From: Rusavskia elegans
Lineage: Eukaryota; Ascomycota; Lecanoromycetes; Teloschistales; Teloschistaceae
DNA: 64,000 bases
Assembly: GCA_011316305.1 (NCBI GenBank)
Contig: SAUG01000136.1
Span: 100,361-164,360, forward strand
Direction of reading: 5' to 3'
Shown here one piece after another: positions 34,867 to 45,778 of this stretch. The position numbers were made by a program, and so were the translations under genes. How positions within the stretch are numbered: the first letter of the stretch is position 1; the number at the start of each line of letters is the position of its first letter. The notes beneath the pieces were generated by a model. It was not told where the DNA came from. It saw nothing but the letters and a program-made list of their open reading frames with translations, and did not search any database.

Positions 34867-36380
34867 GACTGTGATCTTGAGTCGGGCTTTGTTTGCTCGT
34901 TGCCTTGGTCGTGAAAGAAGAATAGAGCTGATGGACAGAACAATGTGGATAGGGATGAGTATCTTTATATGCATACCATTGGGCTGACTGTCCCGCCCAC
35001 TGCTTATGGTTTCCGCAGGACCACGTTCTGTCCAAAAGCCCCTGAATTGGAAAACCGCAGCAGCGGATGGGATACTGGACCTGTAGCTTCGCCAACACCT
35101 ACCATCAAGGGTGAAGACATACCCTCTCGGCCGCAACGCAGCACATCACCATGGCACGAGGGTAAAGCCTTCAGCAGGCTGAAATCGAGAATTCGACTTA
35201 GTTCCATCGACCTTCCTGTCAACGTTACGTTTCTCATACCACAGGAGATATTGATGGCAACTTGACAAGCAGCCACAGGAGCTATGACAGGATCAGCCTG
35301 AGCCACCCTCTTGCCAGAGTTACCGTCACATGAAATTGTGCTGTAGGCATTATGGGAAAAGGTTACCAAGATTGGAGGTGACAGACTCTCGGAGAGGAAT
35401 AGCATGGTGGGAAGCTGGCTGGCGACAGATAATGTAAGATGTCTTACCCAAGCAGGTAGGTCCAAGCGAGGTTTCACAGAATGAACCTCGACACGTCACA
35501 CGCCTGCGAGGAAGAGTTCGTGCCCCAGACCAACGCCACGGCAGTCTTTAGTGCTTACTTGAGGTCCTTCTTCGATCCGCTGTTACAGCCTGCCAAGAGC
35601 GCCCGCTGCTATTATGTAGAGATCTCGATGTGACCTGAACACTCAGATAGCCAGCCTCGTATCTACAATGCCTCACTCGCGACCTTGACGCAGGAGCTGC
35701 CCAGCGATTGATATGGTGCTGCATTGGAAGTTGATGAAAGACCCTCGGAGTCCCGCCAACAGAAGTCCGCCAAGAGCCAAGGGTGATTATCTAAGCAATC
35801 CAGACGCTAGAGTCTTGGCTAACCACCTTATGGTTAACCCTTGGTTACCTTGAATAGTAACTCCAGTTGGTCCTCTAACAGACTTGACTTCTCAAGCAAA
35901 CAAGGAGGAACGCGTGGCAACGTAAAGCCTGCCTTGCCACGTTGACGCCTACAATGTTTTGCGAGGCTTACTCGGACCTGATCATGCTCATAGCACTGGA
36001 TGAAGATGTGGACCTTCGTGCTTGCCGCGTGCTATGCTCGGATATCGCTTGAGTGCAACCGTCCAAACTCAATTTCTGTACCTCCCATTCTTGGGTCATG
36101 GCCATCTTCCTGGATCACGCAGAATAGCAATCCTCAACCATCATATGTGACAGACACATCTTCCCTCACCAGAGAAGAATTCCCAGCATACCACTTGAAC
36201 ACTTATCGACATTTCTCTGTATCTGCGCTTGGAAAAAGTGGACCCCATCCGCAGCGGCTGAGTTACGTAATCTATTTTCGAATCAGGTAGGTAGACTAGT
36301 CTCAATTCTCCGATATAAACCCATTCTCTATTAATAACTCACCGCTTGATTGAAGACTCTCATTCTCGCGGCCAACAACA
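34867..36380. other. Intergenic interval without a supported gene
   Basis: About 1.5 kb between two divergent secreted-protein genes. Only short frames without domains are present; nothing else is recognised. Confidence 0.4.
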
Positions 36381-37028
36381 ATGAATCCTTTCCGTTTTTC
36401 TTTCATCATGCTCGCATCAACCGCCTACTTTGCTTATAGCTTCGACCCAGAGAGCATCGATCCTGAGGAACCCTCACTAGAAAAACGATCACCCGGACAT
36501 ATGCCAAATCCCTTTATTTGGCGTCCTGACAGTCATCACGTACTCACGTTTACTCGGAAACCTGTACACAAAGCAAAGAAAGCCGGAGACAAGCCAGATG
36601 ATAACCCCGGCATCAGTCCCAACAGTTGGCGACACGCAGTCTATGCAGCGAGTAATAAGATATCACGCATGCAACAACAAGCGCAGGCTAAGTTGAGCGA
36701 TCCTATCCCCGGGAGTCGCTTCCAGTATGAGGAATCAGCAGTACGCAGCAAAGGTCTCCTTCGTGAGATCCGGTTCGAGATTGATGGGGTCCCTCTTTTC
36801 GAGCTAGAGTACGGTCGTGTCTATACTATTCTTTATGGTTTGCTTGAGTACGAAAAGATCTGGGTAAAGCCATCAAAGAACGACCAGGTCAAAATGTGCA
36901 ACTTTACTATGTACTGGTTGATTAGCCCTCAATACTTGGTTGCCCATGGCAGAGCAATTATTACATTGCAAACTCCTTCCGAGTTGCATCGAGACGATTC
37001 GGCCACTGCGGTTGTTGCAACATCATGA
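36381..37028 (+). CDS. Small secreted protein, possible Kex2-processed
   Basis: Single exon, 215 residues. The N-terminus MNPFRFSFIMLASTAYFAYS is a classical signal peptide, followed by an acidic pro-like stretch (about residues 22-35) that ends in LEKR, a Kex2-type dibasic site, before SPGHMPNPF. The mature part is basic in its first half (KPVHKAKKAGDK) and holds an aromatic/acidic block (FEIDGVPLFELEYGRVYTILYGLLEYEKIW). Only one cysteine remains in the mature part, so it is not a Cys-rich effector. No family is recognised. Extracellular location is well supported; an effector role is speculative. Confidence 0.7.
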   Translation: MNPFRFSFIMLASTAYFAYSFDPESIDPEEPSLEKRSPGHMPNPFIWRPDSHHVLTFTRKPVHKAKKAGDKPDDNPGISPNSWRHAVYAASNKISRMQQQAQAKLSDPIPGSRFQYEESAVRSKGLLREIRFEIDGVPLFELEYGRVYTILYGLLEYEKIWVKPSKNDQVKMCNFTMYWLISPQYLVAHGRAIITLQTPSELHRDDSATAVVATS

Positions 37029-38872
37029 TGATTGGGGCGGAGCACACATATCGGTGATTTTTACCTGAATTCATCTCCTGTCAATGTTGGTTCTTTCAAC
37101 ATGCGTCTGACGACTCCATATATACCATGGTGTAGCTGCTAACCCCTTCCTGAATAACGTGCGCGAACAACGAGCTCCGATTGATTTCATGCCATTTGGA
37201 AGGGGATGCGGCACAATCGTTCGATGATGACCTAAGCCCTTTATCGACCTACCAGCTCCCATGTCAATGAACGACTCGCACCACAGCTGTCAACAGAGCC
37301 ATGACTAGCTTTAGTCTCAGCGTGCAGCCTGGAAAAGGACTCTGCATTTAGTAGCGTGAGAGCGCATGGTTCAGAATACAATCGACCTTCAAAACTCGAA
37401 ATTGTCCACAACCACTACTCATAGTCTTAGGGGAATTGGATTCGACCGCTTCGCTTCTGGACTTCAGGGTCTCGTCGCTTTGGTGCTTGGACTGTTGCCG
37501 CACAATACCAATGCCCACAGTGCCCCGCAAACATTATCTTTTGAGCGCACAGCCTGGACGCAGGCTGGGCTGGTTATGGCGCCCAAGTCATTATCGCGTG
37601 GGATTCTATAACACGGTCCGCTCCTACGAGACCCTCTAGATACTGCTGCCAATAGTATTAAGTACGATTCTACTACATCCTCGAGATAATATCAGCGACA
37701 GAGGCTTGGCAGTGTTCTTCGTATCAGGATATGAATATTCACTCGAATATTATTACTTCGGAGTATCTTCGCTGCCACGGTTCTTCTTTTCTATATCTAA
37801 TTCGGCGTCGCTATACCTCTCGCCCCAGTAGTATTAGGAAATAGAAATATTCTCTCTATTAGCGCCGTAGGCGAGCGCGTATAAGTAGTATATACCGACT
37901 CCAATCCCCCTGTCTAAAGAGGACCACGTGTTTATTTTCTCGAAATATTTCCTCGCGGAATAAAAAGATTTCGTAAACAGCTTCTGATTTTTTTTATATA
38001 GTCCAACGTCACTTTTACCTGGAAGCGAATCCCCTAGAGCTCAGATCTCCTATAGAGCTACGCTATACTTCTCATCAGCTAGGCGCTAACGACGTACAAA
38101 TTTACACTCGATATCTTAGACGACCCGAATACGAAAGGTACGTTTTCGATCAAATCGATCGCAGATACTTTCCGGGCGCTAAATAATAAGTATATTTGTA
38201 GGAGAGTTTACGGGCCTTCGGCGGGTTATATACCTGTTAGACCGAGAAAGATAATAAAATTGAAAGTTAGGCCGATTAAGAACTTGGCGGGGAAGAATTC
38301 TTCGAGTCCTTGGACGCTGGAAATGAAGGGGCAGGATGGTAGGGATGGGTGAAGGGTTGGATAGAATGATATGGAAAGGTCGGATGCTTCACTCCATGTT
38401 TCCAGCAAACCGACAGAGATGTCATACGCGCAAGTTTAGGGGTCAAATCTTGTACCGTTGATTGAGCACCGTAGCACTTCGATTCAATGGAAGCATATCA
38501 GGCCTCGTGAGATGTCTATAGGGACTGGATACAACGGAGTACAGAATATCTGTATTTGCTCGATAAATGATCATTTCAGGTCGCTATATAGGCAGCAGAA
38601 ACACGAAGCTGATAATACCCTGTAAACATCATTTTTCGACCAATATCAGGAAATAACCACACAACCAACCCGAACCACTATCTACGACCCCAAACCCCAA
38701 TCGAATAGTGCCAGGCGGGCATGAACCAGAATCATCATCTTCAGTCCACCTATCCGTACTATCTATCTCTCAACTTCCTTCCTCTCCGCCTTCTTCCCTC
38801 CTATTCTTTTACCATCCTTCGAGCCAAGCCTTAACGTATTGGAGACATGATCCTCGCAAACATCGCGTATAG
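37029..38872. other. Gene-poor, TA-rich interval, probable transposon relic
   Basis: From about 37640 to 38290 the sequence turns rich in TA steps (TATA, TTAG, CTATA) with stops in all frames, unlike the flanking genes. This is the texture of a RIP-mutated repetitive element. No intact transposase or reverse-transcriptase motif can be read. The remainder has only short frames. Confidence 0.4.
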
Positions 38873-39584
38873 ACGACAAGAGTTGGACTGCTTTACGTGC
38901 CTTACAGCACGGTCCAGGAGAGATGGGTTTATATTGTCGAAAACATTGGTTGGTTGAGACGTCCATTCCTTGATATCGATATATGCTACCAAGATCCACA
39001 ATACGCTGATGGCATTGAGCACTTCATCCAGTACCTGGGAAAGAGTTTGTTGTCTGAACGAAGTAGGGCCAAGTGGATTTCAGTGTACATCTCGTTCTTC
39101 CGATGTTTGCTCTTCTTCGTTTGGCGATTTGAGACCTCAACCCCCACACGCTGCAGGTCCTTTAAGCAATGTCTCCGTGAAATATCTTTTCGCTATGCGA
39201 TCAATGTCTTGGTAAGTAGAATTGGTCCTTAACGTGATGAACAGCAAGGTCTAATGATGAATAGCTCGTTCCGGTCTATCGATCTATCGATATTCGCTCC
39301 AAACGACGTCTTCTTATCCTTCTACTACTTTTCGTAGCCGCCAAAATCGGTGAGGTATGCACCTCACTGTGGTGATAAAATTAGAGCGATACAGTGTGAG
39401 AGAAATCCGAGGGTACTCTCAGCGGGTAGGAGCTCCTTTTGATACCACTGTACTCCGAGGTCTGAATGTTATAGTAAATGTGTTTGTGAACCTAAATCAG
39501 GCCACAGCTCTTTCAATCGTTTTCTCAAAGAGGACTATGAGTTTCTTATACACTGACAGGAATCAATCGGAGTCTGCGCCGTGA
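38873..39584 (+). CDS. Possible three-exon gene with a membrane segment, unknown family
   Basis: The plus frame is open from 38873 and reads through to an excellent donor at 39212 (GTAAGT) whose intron ends GGTCTAATGATGAATAG at 39264. Exon 39265-39354 continues in phase 0 with LVPVYRSIDIRSKRRLLILLLLFVAAKIGE, containing a hydrophobic segment. A further intron 39355-39500 (GTATGC...CTAAATCAG) leads to exon 39501-39584, ending SESAP. Without the second splice the frame ends at 39375. The true start is unknown; an acceptor-like TATAG precedes 38873. A minus-strand frame over 39018-38831 also looks protein-like, so the strand is not certain. No domain is recognised. Confidence 0.35.
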
Positions 39585-40428
39585 TACTATAATGCGTTCT
39601 TTGTTCGACGGCATGATGGGATTTATTTCGTGACAAATACCCGACATCGTCCAACATTCCGCCGTTTCGGCCTTACAATACGACACACGCAGGTTCTCTA
39701 CAAACGGCCTTCCCGATCCTCTTCCTCTTAGGGTTTATCTTCACAAATTAACTTCGAGGTATCGGTCGCTGAAACTGCGGTTGCAACCGGTCTGGCAGTC
39801 GAGGTCGGGTGTGATCGATCTGCATGCATACATCGCTTCTTCGCACGTCGGCATTTGGCGCAAGCTTGCCCTTTCCTCAATTGCAATCGCTTGACTCTCG
39901 TGGTAGGGGCCGCAGGTGTGATCGAAGGGTCGGGTGATCATCCAGTGGTTATGGTTATCAGTGAGTGATCCTTCGGATAATTTTCTCAGTTCTGTATACG
40001 GGTACGAAGCAAGTAAACAGCCCCCGGGTTCTTCGATACCTCAACTGCTCTTTCGGTCTTGGAGATTGTTCTTGGAGACTAGTTTCAGGCTATACCTCCA
40101 CAATAGTCACTAGTCGGTATCTACCACAGCGTGATATTAGCGATGTTGAGGTCAGCATTTTGAAATAGGTTCAAAACTGGAGAAGGGTTGCTCCGTTGAG
40201 AAATCCAAAGACATCAAGGCCGATCTTGATGTGAGATGCCTACCACCGTACGTTCTAATCGTATGATCGACCCTCATCGCATAAGTCTCATTCATCATCA
40301 TATTAGTATGTAAACAGTGCATATCCAAACGCCGGTTCGCGGAAAGTGGCGATGAGGCTGCTGCTGATGATGGAAAAAATGTGTGTGATAGCTGCCCAAA
40401 GGTGTAATTGACCTTCATCGCATGGGTC
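39585..40428. other. Interval with recurrent motifs and a short direct repeat
   Basis: Contains GAGGTATCG at 39756-39764, its reverse complement at 40034-40042 and a related GGCAGTCGAGGTCGGG near 39797. An imperfect 42-bp direct repeat pairs 40265-40306 with 40406-40447 (GACC[C/T]TCATCGCAT core). Minus-strand frames across it encode the repeat twice but have no other support. Confidence 0.45.
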
Positions 40429-41710
40429 TCAATCATCATCACTGTGAAATAAACGAAAGATTGGACCGTGGACATATATGATATATACGAGAAAATAAGA
40501 GAGATTCCCCCAAAGGACTGACTTGCTCCGCGACATTGTTTGTTGGGCTCGTAGCGAGCGAGAAACTTCATTGCCGTTGGCGTCTGATGAGGCTGTGGTA
40601 GTGAGAGTCATAGCTAGTGCAGCTGACTCTTGCGGCTCTCCGACGCGCTGTCTTTTGGCTTTGTCAACCACAAATCGATGGCTCCGCTTCCTGCTTTCAG
40701 TCATGCCGACAATTTTGTCCTAAAGCGAGGTCAGTATCTGAGTAGGCTATTTCATGCGCTGCTGGGTTCTAAGATCTGGTTGGCAGTCAAGGTATCGGAT
40801 GCTCACCTCGCCAGTAGAAGTGGTAGAGCTTCCACTTACAAGTTGTTGCGAGCCAGTAGCTCCATTGGTATGTTCAAGAGGAGTTCCGGCTCCATTCACT
40901 GCTAACCGCTGCCCAGTGCCTCCTGCGAGCGTAGTCGTTTCAGCAGCTGTAATATCTGCAGACAGCGAGCTCATTCCGACCGTGCTGGTGGGAATTGACG
41001 GCAGTGGCTCGCTGTTTAGGGGTTTTCGACGTTCGACCGCGATGACTTGAGAGTATTTCTCACGTTGGCGAATGATCTTTATGACGGCGTGTGTTTTCTC
41101 GTCACACGATACGGGCTTACGCATCCGGTCCACCGTCAGCGAGCCTGGGTCTGCCGGAGCCTTCAGCATGTACGAGCCGTCCTTTTCCACAAGGCTCAAC
41201 AGTTGACGTTCAAGCAGTGATGTGGGAAGCAGTGATTTACAATCGGATGTCCGCGACGGATCCTGCAGCTCTTTCGGAATTTCATCGAGTTCCATGGTAA
41301 TTGTCCACTAGTAGACGTGAGTACACACTCTGAAGCTACCCCATGCACCGGTAGGGTCTCTAATTTGTCTGGTAGTGGAGGTATCGGGTATCCACCAGCT
41401 AAAGACAAAGAGGAGTCGAACGAACCTTCCTTGGGAATTGCTTCCATTCCGGATTCCTAGCAAATAGTGTCTTCATAACATACTCTATCATGTTCCCAAT
41501 GGTGAACTCAGTAGGAGGGAGGTTTGGGTTCAGGATAAAGAATTGATGAGCGACATAATCACCCCTGTCTTCGATTACGTCCTTCAAAGAAGAGATCCAT
41601 GGCGTGGGGAGGATCCAATCTCGCCTCGGTGGAATATGGAATGGTTGCAGGTGTTGTTTACTCTGCGTCGTCTCGAGGACAGGGTATTCCTTATCTCCTT
41701 GGATGGCCAT
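40429..41710 (-). CDS. Hypothetical protein, three or four exons
   Basis: Exons 41710-41426, 41307-40807 and 40719-40429, all joined in phase 0 (introns GTTCGT...CTAG and GTGAGC...TTTAG), give 358 residues. The first join is QFPRK-WTITMELDEIP. A further intron of GTCAGT...CACAG inside the last exon would keep the same stop. No family is recognised. The N-terminal 180 residues look globular (RRDWILPTPWISSLKDVI, TIGNMIEYVMKTLFARNPEW, THAVIKIIRQREKYSQVIAV). Residues 190-262 are Ser/Thr-rich and disordered. A basic stretch (TESRKRSHRFVVDKAKRQR) near residue 270 resembles a nuclear localisation signal. The second donor overlaps a variant of the GAGGTATCG repeat. Confidence 0.55.
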
Positions 41711-42662
41711 GGTGTTACATATGCAATGGTGAAACCAGAAAAGAGATGTGGTTGAGGTAAAGACAAATGGAAAAGCAAGGAAGCAAGTTCGAGGGTAGGG
41801 GAGATTATTTGTGGGATGTATATACTATTGTATGAAAGCTGTCGACTGAGCTATGTTGTTGATTGTATGTTTACATAGCATGGGGCGGCTATGGAGTCAA
41901 CATTATCAGAGAGGTATCCCTCGCTAACTCTTCCCACTGAGATTAAATATATCCGGGATGTTTATCTCTAATAAGCGGATCACGAGGACACGAATGAGCA
42001 CTGGGCAACGAGAACGAGCCTTGGATCGATGAGGTGCTTCGGTTTCGAAGGCATTGTAAAAGTGAACATTACCTGGAAGCTGTGGATGGATATGAGGATG
42101 ATCATACCAGCGGCTCAGTCTGTTGATATACCATGATCATGTGGACCCTTCAAGGCCTTCATACGAGTCCTGTTGGACGGTCACATCGTGACAGGCTCCA
42201 TAGCCGTCGCTGAAGCCTCATGTATCCCGGTGGAAGCTGTGGAAGTGGGGATACCAGCCACGCAGTCAATTTCTGTTGATAGCCCCGACCACGTGATCAA
42301 TCAAGCGCCCTAGACGCCCGCTAAAGAAGTACATAAATTCACTTCTTGATCTCCTTCGTCTTTCTTTCCTTTTACCTCATGCTCATGGCGTCTCACAGCC
42401 TGCTTGATCAAGTCAAGCTCAGCATCACACTTTGCACGATCCGTGAGCTGCATTCTGTAATCCATGGCCTTTGGCGGTCTGCTTGATTCAATCAAGCTCA
42501 GCATTACAGTCTGCACTCTGTGGTCCTACTCTCACACAACACCACAGTCTGCGGCTTTGTTGCTCGTCCGTCGTCCCTGCAGTTTAATCCCGAGCGGCCA
42601 GTATTGACCCGCTACACTTGTTGTAGTGGACCCTGAGCCAATCCTGGCAAGTGGATTGCAGG
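41711..42662. other. Intergenic interval with a local duplication
   Basis: No supported gene. Two related stretches, about 42391-42436 and 42472-42515, share TGCTTGAT and TCAAGCTCAGCAT and lie about 80 bp apart. They account for the short minus-strand frame 42516-42310. Confidence 0.4.
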
Positions 42663-42940
42663 TTGTACTACGGAGTGATGAAGGTTGCAACCTGGTTTCT
42701 GAGTCAGTTTGTCTGTGCCATTCTCCGAGAGATTGTACTACGGGATTGAGTGGGTCCGTCCGTTGTCTGCGCAGAATGTCGACTTGAGCATTGTACCACG
42801 GGGTCCGTCCGTTGTCTGCTTCGGGCTTTGGCTCGGAGCATTGTACCACGGGACCCGTCCGTGGTCTGCTCAATGTTCAGGCTCTGCGCATTGTACTACG
42901 GGATCTATGAAGTCCGTCCGTCGTCTCTCTTGGGTTTGTG
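42663..42940 (+). repeat. Minisatellite with a unit of about 50 bp
   Basis: TTGTAC[C/T]ACGG recurs at 42663, 42734, 42791, 42841 and 42891; the last three starts are exactly 50 bp apart and the first two 71 and 57. Each later unit continues with GTCCGTCCGT[T/G]GTCTGC and ends in GAGCA or CGCA. Frames through it on both strands repeat Cys/Arg- or Pro-rich peptides, but the 50-bp period is not a multiple of three, so coding is unlikely. Confidence 0.8.
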
Positions 42941-43576
42941 ATGCGGGACTGGCGAGGAGGTTTTGTGCTTGAGCGTTCAATCTTTTGTCTCGCACCTCGA
43001 CCTCATCGGTGTGGTGGGGTGGAGTGAAAGAGGATGCCTTCCGGACATATGAATGTGCTTGCCGGCTTGATGCGTCCATGTGTTGCGTTGGGACGGCGTT
43101 AGGCATTTGGATGAACCGGCTGCTGAGTTCACTCCGCCGTGATCGAGTACCCTACGTTCACGGAGACAATTGGGAGAACTTATGGATCTCAGACCTCTCT
43201 TGGATCTGCCACATGAACGCCCTCTAGACTCTCGCTCGAGTCCTTTCCATTAGGCTCGAACCAGATGTCTTTCAAACGGGCTACATATTTTTGGTATACT
43301 TGGTGTCAGAAAATGAGTTTTCTGGTCAGAACAAATATTATCTTCTCAAGATTCTGCGCGTTCTAGAAGTGCGAATTCCTGCCAGCTTCTGCCAATGGCA
43401 ACACCGTACTAAGAGATTCAAAATGGAAAGGAAATCCTACCAGCTGCTCCAATTCGGCCCCGCGTTCATCTGGAGGCAAATCCAACTGGGAGAACCTGGG
43501 ATAAGCTGCTTTCTGGCATCAGGGCCAGAACCCGCTCCTATCACGAAATGGAAGTCTGCCGCCCGAAGACTACAGT

Positions 43577-43876
43577 ATGACCGTCCGGCAAGACTCTTTG
43601 AAAATCCTAGTACGCTCAAACCAGCACAGAGAAGAGGCAGCCACGGCCAAGCCCACCGTTCCAGGCCCTATCACACCTCCGCACCATTCGCATGGATCAT
43701 TGAGGAACGCAGACAATGACGACCAGCCTGCACTTATCAAAACCGTCGGTTTCGACGATGAAGCTCCCCATGCCGCTTCCCAGCGGCAAACGCGAAAGTA
43801 CTGCGAAGAAGACAAAGCGCTGCCGACAAGCTCACGTCGTAGAAGACACGAGGACCTTTTGAGAGTCGATGGTTGA
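43577..43876 (+). CDS. Short ORF with protein-like composition, doubtful gene
   Basis: A 99-residue plus frame starting ATG (TVRQDSLKILVRSNQHREEA) and ending with a basic stretch (TSSRRRRHEDLLRVDG). Composition is more protein-like than the neighbouring frames. It overlaps a longer frame, 43291-43719, in another phase and a minus frame, 44058-43570. No domain, splice or partner gene supports it. It may be the last exon of a decayed gene. Confidence 0.25.
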   Translation: MTVRQDSLKILVRSNQHREEAATAKPTVPGPITPPHHSHGSLRNADNDDQPALIKTVGFDDEAPHAASQRQTRKYCEEDKALPTSSRRRRHEDLLRVDG

Positions 43877-44282
43877 TAGAGTGGCTTGGGACTTACCTGA
43901 CGGAGAGAGACTGCAGGCAAAGGCGATGTTTGTTGGGCGATGCTTTCATCATCTTTTTGAACTTTGATCATAAATGAAAGTCTTTCGATCGATCCGCACA
44001 CTCTTCTTGAGTCTAGGTTGTCAGACCATAGGCACACTGCATTGGCCAAACATACCAATCAATGGTTCAAATATCCAGTACTCTCCGCCAAGGCGTCCAA
44101 TTCGCACATCATGTATAGCTCGCAAGTCCGTCCAGAAGAATTGTGAGATATTCTTGCTCAAATATTGACAATACCCAATACCCTCTCAAGCAATTTCCAA
44201 CGTAATCATACCTCGCCTCGTAGCCGTCATGATTCTTCGATGCTCTGCCTCGATGAGGCTCTCTTGTTCCAGCAGAGGGCAA

Positions 44283-45011
44283 TCATTCGCCACCTCCACC
44301 ACCATCATCACCACCACCGCCATCCGAGCCAGAGCCATAGCCTTCTTCATGGCCTTCTTCATGACCTTCTTCGTGTCCGCCGTGCCCGCCATGACCGCCA
44401 TGTCCATGACCGCCATGTCCATGACTTCCATGCCCGTGACCCCCATGACTCCCATGACCATGCGACCCTCCGAGACCTGGATTCGGCGCATCAGCTTCTA
44501 GAAGACATACCACCCAAGGGATAACCCACCAGCCTTCTTCATCGCCCACTTCCCCAACATCCCCCCCGCCAATCCGCCCGCCGCCCCCATCAACAGCCCA
44601 TTCTTATCCTTCTTCGGCTTCCCATCTTTATCCAGCACCGGCCCGCCCGGCGGCATGGACTGTCCGCCGTAATTCGCGGGATCGGGGTGTGCGGTCTGGA
44701 TCTGGCCGGTCGCAGCATTGTGGTAGGTCCATTGAGAATAGTTGGGGTCCCAGATCGGTGTCCAGCCTGGGGGCACGGCGGGCGTGAGGTTGTTATTTTG
44801 TTGCAGATGTTGTTGAGAAGGGTCTCCGTATTGATGCGACTGGGGAGGCTGGTCTGAGTAGGCGTTTTGAGAATGCGCTATGTGGGCGTGTGAGTAAGAC
44901 CTTCTTGGTTTGTGCGATGGAAAGGGGAACCCGGGCAGTACCTTCTTCCTTGGGCATGTACTTCTTTTTCGCATCGTCGAACTGCGATTTGTATTTCTTG
45001 AGGAACGACAT
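44283..45011 (-). CDS. WW-domain protein with a Gly/His-rich tail
   Basis: Exons 45011-44942, 44877-44530 and 44476-44283 (phase-1 introns GTACTG...ATAG and GTGGGT...CCAG) give 203 residues. The N-terminus is a basic amphipathic helix (SFLKKYKSQFDDAKKKYM). A WW domain spans about residues 57-90, with VPPGWTPIWDPNYSQWTYHN holding the two key tryptophans (W62 and W73 or W66) and a closing Pro. WW domains bind proline-rich ligands. A glycine-rich hydrophobic segment (LLMGAAGGLAGGMLGKWAMKK) follows, then a tail of GH repeats and acidic HEEGHEEG. Such proteins are common in ascomycetes with no settled function. His-rich tails can bind metal, which is only a possibility here. Confidence 0.85.
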
Positions 45012-45778
45012 CTTGATATGGGGAGAGTTATGGAGAGAGCCAGAGGGAGGAGCAGAGTGGCAGGAGGAAAGATAAAGCAAGGAAGGGAGTTGTAGTACAG
45101 AGTTGTATGATGCGTGCAAGCTGCGCCCCGCTATCGAGGCTGAGTTTCCCCATGATTAAGGTACTTCTTGACTGATGGTGCTGAGGTCATTCACTTGACC
45201 ACAAAGTGCCTAGCTGAAGTGATCAGGGTCTCGAGGATTGTGGAAGTCGATGTGGCAGACCATGCTCCAACGCCTTGGTTGCAGACGGGATCTAATGCAG
45301 CGAGACTTCGGGAGCGCAACAGTTTCCATCGGTGTAACTGCCAAGACGTAAAAAGACCGAAAAGAGACAAGTCAAGCCCGAAGTAAATCCGAAGTACTTC
45401 TTATCGATTAGAACTTTTAAATTTCGATATAACGATTACCTGGAACTTGCTACGTAGCTGCTGCTGCAACTATAAGACAACGCTCGACGACAAGTAGATT
45501 TGTAATTTAGCACGAGACTTGGTCCCCAGGGATCTGTTTGATGTTGCGATCGATGTTTTACACATCGAGCCTCTCAGACTTGTTCTGCTTCAGAGCGCTA
45601 TTAAATGTTGCTCTCATGGCTATCTAAGCATCCAGCTCAATTTCCACGTGTCAAAAAATTCGCAAAATGTAATTCACAATTCCAGCCTGAAATAACGGTT
45701 TCATTTTGTCCCAAGAGAGACGCGATGATTCTGCACAAGATTTCAATCCCAATACACACATCGTAGGTGCAACCGCAT
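45012..45778. other. Intergenic interval without a supported gene
   Basis: Holds the WW gene's promoter and the 3' side of the con-13-like gene. It is AT-rich in places; nothing else is seen. Confidence 0.4.

Noticed and set aside
42663..42940. Regular spacing suggestive of a CRISPR array
   Set aside because: Units are contiguous tandem repeats of about 50 bp without distinct unique spacers or cas genes, and the genome is fungal.
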